From the NCBI GenBank assembly GCA_018857735.1, contig JABMCL010002225.1, positions 218,501 through 282,500 on the forward strand: a DNA stretch of 64,000 nt, written 5' to 3'. The translations under genes and the position numbers were made by a program. This document shows, piece by piece, positions 32,308 to 46,900 of this stretch. The stretch is from Alviniconcha marisindica (lineage: Eukaryota; Mollusca; Gastropoda; Provannidae). The notes under the pieces were generated by a model that was not told where the DNA came from, did no database searches, and was given only the letters and a program-made list of their open reading frames with translations. How positions within the stretch are numbered: the first letter of the stretch is position 1; each line of letters starts with the position of its first letter.

Positions 32308-35300
32308 CTGAAGACAAAACAAGGACTTGTCATCATCACACACTGCCACTTTTCATTTACACTATTTTAGCTTAATGTTGATTTTTAAACGTTGAAGAAT
32401 TTTTCTGTAAAGTGACGTGAGTTTGTGATACCAGAGAACAGCACTTTATAAGCTATCTGTTAAAAAGCATTATTAACATTATCATTATTGTCATAATATA
32501 TCTTCATGAATTTATGGTGCTGTTCTCTCCTTTGCTTCCAATTTTGGAGTGACCCTGACAGTGACACAAGGTTTGCCCTGATATAACTGCCATGATTGAC
32601 TAGGCATTAACAAACAATCATATCTCTATCTGACATGAGGATCAGCATCCAGGTTAGGGGAACATCACTGATTTCTGACCTTCATCATGTACCCAGGTTG
32701 CTGCACACTAGCATCAGGTACAAACTCAGGGTATACAGCAAATGCAATGGGCTGATACGGTTATGGAAACTATAAAGCAGAACACTGTATGTGGGTGGGG
32801 TGGATCTGGAGAGTGGTTTACCAGCCGCCTCAGTGATAATAAAGTTATTTGTCACTGATAACAAATCTGAAGGTGATCATGACACAGACAACAAATGCCT
32901 CGCTTTTTGCCTGCACAGTACTCAGGCTGATATGGTTGCCAGTTGTTGACTGGATGATCAGGTCAACAGACCATGAAGAAGTTAACAACACACCTTGTTA
33001 GGTACAGGCTATCAATATCTGACTGTCTAAACAGCTTGGCCAGGCTGTGAAAATCTTAACGTACCTGGATTGGATGGAAGAGCCTAGGTTTTAACTGGCT
33101 AAAGGTGTTGATTAGGCTGTGGAGCTGTAAGCTACCTACCTGGGTTAGCTGAAGGCTGCCACTTGTTGACTGGGATAAAGTGTCAACTAGGTTGTGGAGC
33201 TGTAAATTTGTAAGCTACCTACCTGGGTTAGCTGAAGGCAGCTACTTGTTGACTTGGGGAACATGTCAACATGGTTGTGGAGATGTAAACTATCTACCTG
33301 GGTTAGGCAGAGGCTGCCACTTGTTGGCTAGGGAAAAGTGTCAACTAGGTTGTGGAGATGTAAACTACCTACCTGGATTAGGTGGAGACTGCCAGCTGTT
33401 GACTGTGGGATGTGTCAACTAGGTTGTGGAGATGTAAACTACCTACCTGGATTAGATGGAGACTGCCAGCCACTGACTGGGGGAACATGTCAACTAGGTT
33501 GTGGAGATGTAAACTACCTACATGGGTTAGGTGGCGGCTGCCAGCTGCTGATTGCAGGAACGTGTCGACTAGGTTGCGGAGAGGCTTGGGGGGCAGGCAC
33601 TGGGGGACTGGGCAGCTGAGGGTCAATGGCAGAGGAGTTTGGGGGGCTGTCCATGGGGGTGGTGGGGGGTGCGTGGGCCCCGCTTGAGGGGAAGGGCTGA
33701 AGACCTGAAGGTCCCGGAGCAGCGGACGATGGGTCTGGCTGGTTGAAGGGTTGTCCCGGCTGGGAATAGTCCTCAGAGCCAAAGGCACCACCCTCTGGAA
33801 ACAATTCATGCTCTTATTTTGTGTGTATGTGCATTATGTTGTTATTTACTTGTTTTAGCTATAATTGTAATTTGTTTAAACACTTTTTTCTTTCTTTTTT
33901 TTGTCTTCCTGAACAGTTCATTCATATGTTACATTGATCATGATGGTATGTTTCAAAGCAAATTTCCTTTAACTAGTTTAAGAACAATAACATATTATCT
34001 TAATGGGATGATGTTTAACACAAACATGGCAGTCAGTAGCACATGCAATGCTATGATCAAGCTGTGACAAAATATCCAAAATAAAAATAATGCAAACGGC
34101 AAAAAAAAATATCTAGAGGTCAATGTCATCACAAAAAGACATGCTGGGCATGTAACATTACCTCTGACGAAATTCCTCAAGAATGTCTTTCAGTTTTTGT
34201 GAACACAAAAATGCCAGAATAAAACACTCTATTAGTATAAAGTACACAAGTAAAAATTAAAAAAATAAAAAAATCACTGTACTATAAAAGTCTTTCCAAT
34301 GAATGATAACCAAAATAATTTAACCAAAATAATTAAATAAATTTCTTCAGATATATATTTCCTAAAGAAATGGATTCAAAGCACATCTTGAAATTTCTAG
34401 TTGATTCTAGCACCAATGCACAATAACGGCAGCTGCAGAGCCTCCAACTGAAACAGAAAAATGAATCATCCTGGATTTTTTTACTTTAGCACAAGCTGAA
34501 AACATCTCGTCATCTGTGAGACAATTACCATAAACATAATCCCATCATTTCCTACCTTCCCCCTCTTCTGCCAAGGGGCCAGGCAATGGCGTCTCTCCAT
34601 TCTTCAGGCACCGGTGAATGTAGGCGGCCTTCCACTTGGCATACTTTCTGTTTTTCTCAATCTGGACAGCATTACAATGACATCAACTGATGCAAATATA
34701 GTTTAAACTATTAAAGAAACTTACCAAACCACTGACACTATATTACTATGATCACTGACTGAATAATTACACTTTACAGCAACAAGTGGTAGAAAAGCTA
34801 AATCAAATGTGTTACTATTACTGTTAAATAAGCCACCGTCATTATTCCCACATCCCACTGTCTGTCTGATGTCTGATGTCATAGCATGTCACAGCTGTGA
34901 CTATCACAAGTACGCTGATGACACAGAAATCTCTGACAGTGCACCACCTAGCGATTTCACTTCTACTCAGTCCAACATTCAATCCTGTGTAAAGCGATAC
35001 TTTGTCATGGATGCAAAGCAACAAACTGAAGCTTAACACAGAAAAAACTGAGATGATGCTTGTAGGTTCATCAGTGCATATCAGTTCGGTCGGCTGCGAG
35101 TCTGCAGATATAGATGGAAGTTGCATTCCTTTTCAGACCACCTTGGAGTGCATCTTGACCAGACACTGTCAACGAAATGACACATCAGTAGCCTCTGCCG
35201 CACTACGTTTCTCGCACTCAGGAGAATCGCCTCTATCCGTCCGTTCCTATCTAACAGTTCCATAGAAAAGCTCGTTGCGTCTATGATCACGTCAAGATTG

Positions 35301-35778
35301 GATTACTGCAATGCTGCTTTCGCAGGAGTAGCCGATGAACAAATCGTGTGCATGCAAAAGATCCAGAACAACGCTGCAGGGCTCATCTTGAAAAATTGAA
35401 GTGTGATCATGTTACACCGCTTCTGAAAGAACTCCACTGGCTCCCAGTAAAATACCGCATTTGTACAAGCTCGCAACGCTCGCTTTCCGTCACTTTGACG
35501 GCACTCTTCCACCATACCTGTCTTCTTCTCTCTGCACATATCAACCATTGTTCTCCCTTCATTCTTCAACAGAAAGACTGCTCAAAATTCCAAAAACAAA
35601 CCTGAAAACCTTCGGTGAATGTTCTTTTGGTTACACTGCTCCTACTGTCTGGAACTCGCTGCCGACCGACCTGAGAGCTTCTCCCTCCCTCCCAACTTTC
35701 AAAGCTAACCTAAAAACGCATCTCTTCCGCCAAGCCTTCTGATTGATTTGTACATGCCAACCACTACCTGTTTCATAT

Positions 35779-35817
<39 letters not shown>

Positions 35818-36107
35818 TCAGTTGGGGGTGGGGGTGGGGACTGGGAGAGATGGAATTAAGGGTAGGTAGTAATATAATGATTCATTTTCTTTATATATTG
35901 CTGCTTCTCATATGGCACATGTACTTGTATATTATACATTGTTAGTTGTCATAATTATATGTATTATGTTTGTGAAACTTAGAAAATGTTGGAGAATGTT
36001 GACAAACGAAGTGAGTTTGGGTACACCAGAGAATAGCGCTATACAAAAGTTATCTATTATTATTATTGTTATTATTATTCCACACAAGTGTCAAATTAAA
36101 AACAATA

Positions 36108-36173
<66 letters not shown>

Positions 36174-38349
36174 AAGAGAAAGAATTAATACATTTTAATC
36201 AATTTCACATGAAAATAACAAACGCAAAACAAAAGAAACAAGACAGTATTGCCTCACCATCTTACTTCATAAGTTATACTCAAAATGACCACTTACATTA
36301 CTGTTCTTAAAGTTAAAACTCTCATGTAATTTGCTTTAATCATGAAGTAAGCACAACTGCTGACATGTTAATCATGCAACACTTAGTGTGCATAATCACA
36401 TTTACAGTATTTTGCCATGGCTATTTCATTCTAATTCATAAATTGTTAACAATAACATACTCCAAAACATGACTGCAATTTCTGTGACAGTCCCCCCTTG
36501 ACTTACAGTTGGACTCAAAGCCTACTCACATCTTCTGACAGTTCTCCAAATGTTGTCAAAACATCAAACAACATCCCAGCTGTGTAAAATGATTTCACCA
36601 CATTCCTGGAAAAGAAAGTTCAAAACCAGTCTATCTAAAAACAGGGCAATGCAGTACAGACCTATTCTGGGTCTTCTGCTAATTTAGCATTACCATTTTG
36701 CTACTTCATCTACAGTGGAAGCTGAAACCCACAAATTCAAAGTACAAAACAGATGGGCATCAGTCAAACTGACTCCTTTACCCATTTTTTATATTTATTT
36801 TTTTATCACTGCACCAGAAATATATCTCAAATTTAACAAAAGAAAACAAAGATACAGTACAACAGTGTCATTTTCATTACTTTGCCTAGAACAAAATTTC
36901 ATGAGGGTTCAATTATATAGTAACCACTGACTTATCACTATATCTGGTTTTAATAGTAATCAGTTAATGTGATTTCTTTTTGTTTTTAATGAAGCACCGT
37001 TTGTTTGTTTTTTAAACTCTAGAAGTAACACATAAAACTGTTCCTACTGTTTTCATTCCTCTGTGAGAGTTCAAAGACTCAAACAAAACAGGGTGCAGCT
37101 TTGCACAGCCACTGTCCTGCACATACCTTAAAGTTAAAGGCTTCATGGGATAATTTTTAAACTGCATGCATGGCCTTCTACCTTTCAGACTGACATGCTT
37201 CAACTTCAGCAATTGATTTTAATGGAATATTAACAGTTAAGCAAACACATGAATGGTCCCATCCCTCACTGATGAATGAGATATGTGACTGTCCACCATG
37301 AAATGAGTCGGAAGTTCCCTCGGGCTGTTTGGAGCTAGAGCGGAAAATGGGTGTTGGGGGTGTCAGCTATCGATTTTGAGATTTTGGCAAAATATTGAAA
37401 AGCTGTCTTTCTTTTCCGTAAATATACCATCAAAAAGACAGTTTATTCGCCTGAAGTTGTCTAAAAATTACTTTTTCATATCATACCCTACAATCCAGGT
37501 AAGACAAAAACCAGGAAAATTACTAAGTTTCATACACCGCATTCACCCCTAAAACTTGCAATGGACCCGTCGAGTTTGGTATGAATAGAAAGGTCTTTGT
37601 CTCCACTTTCAAACTAGCTCAGGTTTGATTGGCTAAACTCAAAATATCCTACCAATGAAACCTCTGAAAATAAGGGAAATCCGTAAACAATGCGTCACTA
37701 AGGAGGGTATTCTGTTTCTCTCATTGGCCATGAAGATCATGTGACTCTACAGGACCAACTGGCGCGAAGCGTGTTTCAACATGGTGAGTGACAACACATG
37801 CAAGTTAATGCTGGTGAAAGTTTTGAATTCAGCTCGTGCAGTGAATATTTTGGACAAAAACGATTCCGATAGTGTCAGAGGTTTGATTGCTGATTATTTT
37901 GCAACAGTTCCTGCTGTCGAAGGAGAGGGTGCCGTTGACAGAGAGGACGAAAGCGATCAAGACAACACTGAAATGGTGAGTGAGAGCAGAAGAGACATGA
38001 AAACCTTGAACGGAGATTCACAAGAAAACTGTGATATTGAATCAAGCGGTGGGTGTGCTGACGACTCAGAAGACTCCATATCAGATGATGAAGGCCTCGT
38101 TAACAACTCTGTGTCACAGATTCAAACTGACATTCAGGATAACATGACTGAACTCTGACACCGAGTTGCTGAAAGTTCAAAACTTTCAGTGCAAGTGCAA
38201 ACTCAGAGCACAAGTTTGTGAGACGTCAACTCTAGCACGCTGCAAAAAAACTGGATGCATAGCACAGTTTTCCACAGACGAAATCTTGGCCAGGAGACTA
38301 AACATGGCAGAATTTAATGAAGGTGAGTTTGTTTTTGTTGTTGTTTAGT

Positions 38350-38443
<94 letters not shown>

Positions 38444-40475
38444 TATACACAAACACACATGTGCACACACACACACACACACACATCAGCACAAACCAAT
38501 ACATGAAGCACAGGATTTACACTTAAACAAAGAATAATTAAAACCAGTTAGTCCTGAATTAGAAATTTTGTGCACATCAACACAAACTAATGTATGCACT
38601 TTTTCTTTGTCTGTCTCACTCTGTTTGAAAACAAAGGACCTTTTTTAAGTATTTCAGACACTGATTTTATATCCAATGTCCTGTTCTGTTAGCCAGATCT
38701 GAATGATTGATATAAATTTGTTTTTTTTTTGCTTTTTGTTTTTCAGCTGAAAAAGACATGATCCTGCTGGGAATCTTGGCAAGCACACCAATGAATGACT
38801 GTGAAATGACCTGCTTGGGACTCATGTGATGACTGTGGAGATGAGTGTGAACTGAGCATCAGATAATGCTTCTTCAGTATTGACAAATGTTTCTGTGTGA
38901 AAACTGAACTTTAAGACTCCCAATGGGGAATGTTTGTGCCTGATGACTTTCTGGAAATTGTGTTGGGGTCAGAGGTGTTTTCCAATGACTCTTGATGTGA
39001 GTGTACAAACACTCCCTTCTGGCTCCTGTAAGTTGGAGAATTCTTTTCTTCATGGTTTGATTTTGTCAACAACTGAGGTAGGATTTTTTATTTGAATGAC
39101 ACAAATGTTTTAAATGTTTCATTTAGAAACTTACAGTTCAGTTTTTTTCTTCTTCCTGTTGTACACACGATTTAAATGAAATCATTTGCTGATGAACAAA
39201 TAATCATGGTGACAACATTTTTTTCTGTGACTGATCTTGAGCGTTTAGCTGAACAGTAAGTTGTTGTTTTAAATTTCAAAATGAAAATTGTTTCAGTAGC
39301 ATTTTTGATGGTGTCTACATTTCTTGCCATCTGTTCTAGAGTGAGTCTGAGCAATAAAAGAGAATGTCAGGTTTGGGGAATGTTCAGTGTAACATAATTT
39401 TTCATTTTAGTTTTCTGCCATTTTTCATTGAAATGAGCTCGTGGTTTTGTTAGTCTTACCAGCAGACACGGTCCTGTACACCAGGCCTCACGAAAGGTCG
39501 GATGTGAGTGTACAGCTGACAGCTGTATTACACAAGTACATAATCGAATTGACTGCAGTTAAGTTACAAGCAAAAAGTCAAAGTTGATATAATGGCTGGT
39601 TCAGGACTACATGCAGATCTCCATGATTCATTTTCCCCCTTAAAAAAAGTCATAATTTGTGAAATATAAATAAAATTTTCCCAAAAAAGTTTTGACATGT
39701 TTTATTGATTATTGTTTGAATGTTTATTGTGAAGATAAATCATTGGTTGCTAAGGAAATTTTCTTCTTACAATAAGACAACTTTCAGGGCAATTTTCTCA
39801 AAACTGCGTTATTGAGGGTAACCCTAGTTCAAGACGTGTAGCTGAAAAACTAATGGACATATTCAAATACGGTTTTCACCATTGAAAAGAGCATAAAGAA
39901 TACTATTAGAAAACATCAAAACATCAAAATCAAAGTTTGGTGACAAGCGACTCATTTCGTGGTGGATGGTCACATATATATTTATATCAATGCTAATTGG
40001 TATTATTATTAGTACATGAAGCTTACTTGTTAAATCTGGCTGCTCTGTCTTCATTATCTGCATAGAGAAAGACTTTGAGAGCATAGTTCTCCATGTGAGC
40101 CTGCCCAACCACTTCATTGTGTATGGCTTCATCAGGGTGTTCCTTCTTCAGCTGAAAGCCAAAGGAAAAATGGCAAAAACATGTAGAGGGTCATTCCACT
40201 CCAACAATGATGTACACTCATGTAAAACTAAAAAGAACTGGAACAGTGAGATCTAGTGCTACTCTTGGTGATTTTCCCACATTATTTATGAATGCAATAT
40301 ATACCTGTACACAATAATCAATATGCATGTACTACAACCAATAAAATTCCATTGTTACACTGCCCAACAATGTGGATTTGTATTAATTGTAAGTAGTCCT
40401 TCCGTTGTTCCAGGACACCTTCAAATAGTTCTGGTTCCAAATGGTTATCAGTGAGCAACCAGTCTGGCTTCACTA

Positions 40476-40523
<48 letters not shown>

Positions 40524-43500
40524 ACTGGCTTCTCTACTAGAACTATTATAGTATTAGCATTACTAATACTATACTAAAATTTAAAAAAAGTATAAAAAAA
40601 TACTTAACAGCTACTCAATGTGGTTTTGTAACTCACTTTCTCCAAATGGTCCATCAGAGCTACCAGGTACTGTCTGGCTTCTGGAGATTTTTTGTCAATC
40701 TCCATTGCTCTTTGTAATGCATACAGTCGACCTGAAAAATACATTAAAATGTGTATCAGTCATTCACTCATTGAGTAAGTAAGTCACAGAGTGATCAAAA
40801 TCACTGAGTCAGTGAGTGTGTGTGGGAGTGATCACATGAAGTTCATCATGAAGCAAATGATCAACAGTGGTACTCAGTCACATGTTTACATGTGCTGAGG
40901 TAGGAACTGCACGTTAAGTCAGCTGCTCAAAATTACAGAATTTTGTAGTTGGACTTGGAGACATCACATAACTGTATTATTAAAAAGGAAGTCTTTACAG
41001 TGCACACTGACTATAACTTGTATAAGATTAAGAATATTTTGCTGGTCATTAATTGATTAAAATTAAAATTAATTGCTAATTCACTTTTAAAATCAAATTA
41101 GTTATGTAAGTATTCTGCACTGTAAAAAATGCAATAGTGTAAATAAATTTGGAGCCACAGTTTACACACAAACAACTAAAAATTAGCCTAAACTGTCAAT
41201 TTGAAATCCTGTAAATATAATAGTTGCTGCAGCAGTGACCAAAAAGCACTTCACAGAATCACACTCCTCTTCTTTGTCAATCTGTGAAACTAAAAGTAAA
41301 AGTATCTTTATTTATCAGGAACTGGCTGAGAAGTAAACTTTCACGGTAATAGTACTAATACTCTAAAGAAGAAGTTAAAAACAAAAGCAAGATAGAGCAA
41401 CTGATTATGTAATTTATAAAGTGCAAAATCTTGTCTGTAGAGACTATTCTTAGTACATCTAATGTTGCTTGTGAGCCTTACCAATGTTAACTGTAATTCA
41501 ACTTACGGCACATCACATACAAATGCCAGTGAAATGGGGGTATATCAGTTACTGGGGGTGATCAAAGGGTATGATTGCGTAACACTAACAGAATTGCAGC
41601 AAAGGGTTTTGCAAAATAAAACTTTTCCAATCCGGGTTTCAGTGTTTCAGCAACACACAACTATTAGTATTATGCACAGATCTCAGTGCTGACACACAGA
41701 TGTAAAGCAATCAAGGCATCCACCCACAAGTCTGAATAAGCTCTTGCTTGCCTAATCTGGTTCCTATTCACAATGTTGACTGGTTCAAAAGTCACTTCTG
41801 GAAGTTCTATCCAAGTGCTGATTAGCTGAATAGTCTCTTCCTTTTCTTCAATTCTTTCAGGCTTTTGGGCTTGCTGGGAATATGTTGTTACTAACTTGGC
41901 TGATGGGTGTGAAGACACACTCAGCCATGAAATCTGTAAAATAATACTGTTTCCAAGGACAACCTCTGCCAGAGAAAATGTTCTGGCAGTCCTGCAGTTC
42001 TGTGCACCTCCCTTCCTGATTCCACACAGCTGAGACTGGACTGCTGTCAGTTTGTTACTGACTGCATTCAACCCATTGCCCATTGCCCAGTTTTTGTTTA
42101 CTGCACTATATCAGGTTCGATGTACTCACCTGTACTATAATAATTATTAACTCTCAGTTGAATCATTTCACCAACAACTACAATATCAAGTTTCTCTCTC
42201 ACTGCACCAAATCAACACAGCCCTCTTGATCTAAAATTTTACAGCAGCAGCCATGTCACTGCAGCCAACTGATCTTCTAATGGAAGCCTGTTTTAAGTGT
42301 TTACCCCTTCCAAGTTTTAAAAAAGATGTAAAACCCCTCTGAAATTTAACTTGGTGGTCCAACTCCAAACTGATACTAATGTCAGCCAGTTTGGCAAGGC
42401 AGTATGGTGTCAGGCCAGCAAGCAGAAGCACTCAGCTTGTTTCTGCTTCAGCTCTCCCCTTTCTTCAAAAGTTGTAATTCTGTCTAGTGATTTTGTCCTT
42501 CACAATTAATCAAACATTAAAACAGCTCTTAAGTCTTATCACTATTCTGTATGCACCTTATAATAGGTAGGTCCAGCCAAATTTTGAAATGCAAGCAATG
42601 CAATCCATTAATATGTGATATTAAAGAGGGTCACAAGGCAAGTACACAAGCCAAATTTCATAATTTATCTATAATATTTTTTGAGATATCACCCTTCAAA
42701 TAGTCACCATTTTAGGCATTTTACGCACATTTTACAAAGTGTCATTTTTGTATGTCTCTAGCATAAAAGCTATTGGTCACACATCCACCCAACTTGTTTT
42801 ACACAGTGTCTGCACTACATAAACACAATTTTTCCAGTAGTCATCCTACTCAAATATTGGAGATGCAGGGTGCCAAAAATGGAAAAATCACTAATTTTGA
42901 CATTGTCCAATCACCAATCTTTGACAGTACCATGACAAGATCAAACATAACATGGGAATGGAAAGAGGTACAACCATAATTTTGGTATCAACTGATACAT
43001 TAAACAATACAAATTCACAAGTCTAAAGAAGTGCAAGCTAAATTTTACCTACAGAGGCAAGTTTCCATGAGAAAAAAGGGTGCAAATATCCCACGAATCT
43101 TTGATGGTAATAGCATTAAAGCAAATCAAACTCTGGAATGGAAAGAGATACAGCCATGATTCTGGTATCTGCAGATTCAGCATTAATCAGAGAAGGAAAA
43201 TGCACAGCATAAGGAAATTTAGGCAAATTTTAGATATATGTAGACTTGTTTGAATGAGGAAATGAAGTTAAAAACTGCAGTCCAAGTGTGGCCTCATGGT
43301 AGATGTTGGGGCCTGCCTCGCTTACTAGGACCAATTCTCTCCTCAAGATGATGAAACTGATCATCTTCTGAAATCATTAACAAAGAAATATATAAACAAA
43401 CAGGTAAAAAATATTTATTTCAACATAAACACACACTAACACTTAATACTCACCAATTAAATACACTTAATACTCACCGATCAAATCATCAAATTCTGAA

Positions 43501-43888
43501 GTTTAGTTGTAAATAACACTTACTTGACTTTGTGTGAATCATGCAGTAATAACCTGAGAAATCAATCAATCAGAATGGTACAAACAAAAGGAAGCAGACA
43601 AGAACTAATGTTCAGGTATTTGACTACTACTACCAGTCTCAGCTACTGAAACAATCCCAGAAGTAAAACCCCAACTGGAGTCACTCTAGCCATTATTTGG
43701 CAATATTTAAAAACAAAAAACTTCCCTACCTCAGATAAAAGACCTGGATTATTAAGGAAACTAACAAAAATTGGAGTCCCACTTCAATGACATTTAAAAA
43801 TTGACATGCTCAAAACTGTATTTAATGTTGCTCTGAGTTATTTTATTTCCCCCACCCCCTCCACCCCCCACATTTGATGTGGCTCTTG

Positions 43889-43942
<54 letters not shown>

Positions 43943-46900
43943 TCTTTCATTTTGTTTCCTGTTCAGTCTTTCTTACTGACTTAGTTACTTCTGTCTTGTT
44001 ACCATAGTCTGTCTTGTCAATCATGCTTGTAAAATGTTAAACAAAAAAACTTATATTATTACTTCTCTTTTTTTAAATCCCCCCTTGTAATTATTATTAC
44101 TATATACAAAGATTGAAAGAATCATGTAATTTTGAGCCAGTGTGCCAGGTCTTCCATGTGCACAAAAGGTGGAAGAGAAAGAAGATGGGGAAAAAGAAGA
44201 AATTAATTCTTCAGAAGCAAATACAATTTCAAATTCTCAATATACCATTAATTTTGGCTGGTGGCTCGCTTTTATTTTGTTTTGTCTAGATGAGCAGATC
44301 GACTGTAAAAAACATATTGGTTCGTGACTGCATCGTCTGCTAGCTAAATCAGAGTTATTGTCCCTGACAAGAAAAAACAAATATATTTAAAAAAATCATT
44401 CACTTGCTAAATTTCCTTTAAAAAAAATTCAGTTGAGAACATACACCATACATCAGTTTTTTGTCAATTCGGATTTACGGGGAAAGAAATTACTACTTTT
44501 ACAGCAGTTTGCATTTCGGAGGAAATAATGAGGAGATAACTCTGTGATGTTGTTCAAACTACGACCAGACCACAACGAATTTGCTTCAATTGCATTCAGA
44601 GAGATGTAAACAGCGCAAAAATACAGTTATGGTTGTGTTGGAAACTCACTTAGTTATCGCTAAAATAAAAAACTTACCACGGTTTCTTTCCAATTCCTCC
44701 AGGGTGAGCATCTTTTGCGCCGCTCGCGTAGTCGCAGATTTTAGCGATCGCGCAACTCGAACAGACGACAAAATCTATGGGGTCTCCACTTTCCGTTGTA
44801 TGGGAACTCTTACAAGAACTCGCTTCCGGATCAAACGATACACCATTTTAAAGAGTGAAAATTCATCTTTCCAGTGATACCAAATTGAATATGGTGCATT
44901 CAAACTTTCTTGGTGTAAATTTACGGTAAAAATGAATGTATTTTTCAACTCAATTTTTGCTGCAGTCAAAAACGAAGAATTTTAACGAATTTTATAACGG
45001 ATAAATCTACGGGAATTCCTCTTTCTAAAAATATTAACTTCATATGTGTACGTTTTTCTTGTAAAAGTTCCCAACGGTTTTCCGAACGCAACCGTTTTCC
45101 GACCTCGCTCATCTGACTTTCGACGTCAGCACCACGCTCGGTTTCCAACCGCTTGGTGTGTTCATTAAAACTTCTTCCAAACTCACAATACATCATTCAC
45201 GCACACAATAATGGCATCAACAGGTCGTAAAAAGATTGTTTTTTGCCTGACAGTAGTTTTTATTGACAAACTGCACAAAACAAAGCAGATACGACAAGTT
45301 GAAAATGAGCAATATTTGCCTCGTGACGGCCATGTTACCCAGCGCTAAAGAGATGATGATGATGATGAAGTGATGCTTTATGTCCTCAGATGTCAGCTGA
45401 CATATTAGGGACAAGTTGTGACCAATGCCGAAGCACGGTGCAATAAACCTTTACGTCCATGGAAACCAGAAGGCTCGTTAGGACAGACAGTCCAGGACGT
45501 CCACCTCGACTCTCACACAGCTCCTGAACCATGGGTGCTAAAGAGAGGCTGGTCCTACCTACTTATATTGCAGAAATTGGTAACATCCGAGGAGGTGTTT
45601 GCAAATTCCTTGGACATTTTAATCACCATTTTGGTTCACAAATATCATTTAAATCAATCAAACTGGTGAGAATGAAGCCAAAATTAGCTAATAAAAATCA
45701 GTTTGATTAAAATCTGTATAGGTGAGTCATCAGTACATGATCAGTTGTTTTGCTGACATCAGCACTGAGGAAGTGTGCACATCACTCGGAAACGAGACCT
45801 AGATCAAATGGTGCATCACTACATACACATACTGAAAGACACAAATGTAATAAAACTGACTTTCTGGTTGCAAATTTTGGCTTTATTCGCTTAATAAGTT
45901 GATACATGACTATGGCTGTTTCTCATGATATCTGTGACCCAAAATGATGTTTAAAATGTCTCTGGAATTTCGAACTGCCTCCTTGAAGTTGAATATTAAT
46001 ACCCAGAAATCATCCGGGAGGTGACATTACTCACTCAGTCACAGTAGTGACTAGTGCTAAATACTTCTAAATATTCTCTCTTTTTCCCCCCACCTCCTGG
46101 GATCTCAGTCCCTGCAATTGTGCCAGTATTTTACCTCTTCTGAGACACCTCGCTGTCAAACGAGTTTGACCTAAATATTCAATACTAACACTAATAGACA
46201 ATACACTCTGAAAACGAAGTTGAAGCACCCCAATGGCAATGCTTATGTCACTACTATTTATCAGTATAACTATTATAGTTTCATACAAGTTGATGTCAAC
46301 TTGTCTATTTAGTATTTGACCAAAAGGTGCGCAAATGGTGGGTTGGATTTTTGACCGTCAATAAAATCTGTTTCAAACACTTTGTCTTGTTGTTGCTTTT
46401 TATGTGTGTTCATAACTGGTCAGTATCACAGTGGAAACAATATGAGCTCCAAATCTGGAGCAGCTGGAGATTTTTTGATTTTTTTAAAAGTGAAAAATGC
46501 CATGGAATTCAACCCCTGAAAACGGACACGCTCGTGGTATGTGCTTTTGATGCTTTCATTCACGTACATGATGAATCAAAACATTACCTCAGTCACTGAT
46601 TTGCACAGAGGAGGTATCGCTTTACACAGTGCATATAAAATCAATTATCACTAAGTTTTGTTTTTGGAGTTAGAGGCTCTGAAATGTCCCTCGATCAAAC
46701 GTTATGTGTGTTGAAATGTTTCATGACCAGCATCCACAGACAATCTAGTGAAGTACTGACTTTCTCTTTCGTCGAAACTTTAGTCCAGTCACTGTGTGCG
46801 TCACTGCCATCAGGTGCCAATGTTTTATTTACTGCCAAATGTCTGGGTAGTTTTTAAAATATATTTTGCCATTCTTCATAAAATTATTGCAATAAATAAC

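Larger units (their letters stand above)
37281..39977 (+). mobile_element. DNA transposon with ~30-bp terminal inverted repeats
   Basis: The left end, 37281-37310, starts ATATGTGACTGTCCACCATG. The right end, 39948-39977, is its inverse with a few mismatches (ATATGTGACCATCCACCACG). The 2.7-kb interior carries a broken transposase-like gene on the plus strand. The element lies wholly in VTA1 intron 3 and is antisense to it. I cannot fix the target duplication, because the flanks are AT repeats. The family (Kolobok-like or another DDE group) is unresolved. Confidence 0.65.

Noticed and set aside
33180..33687. Plus-strand repeat frames with LGCGDVNYLPGL
   Set aside because: Antisense translation of the VTA1 exon 6-derived array.
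41670..42083. 137-codon minus-strand frame in VTA1 intron 1
   Set aside because: No recognisable motif, and joining it to the 43.3- or 44.7-kb candidates needs unsupported acceptors.
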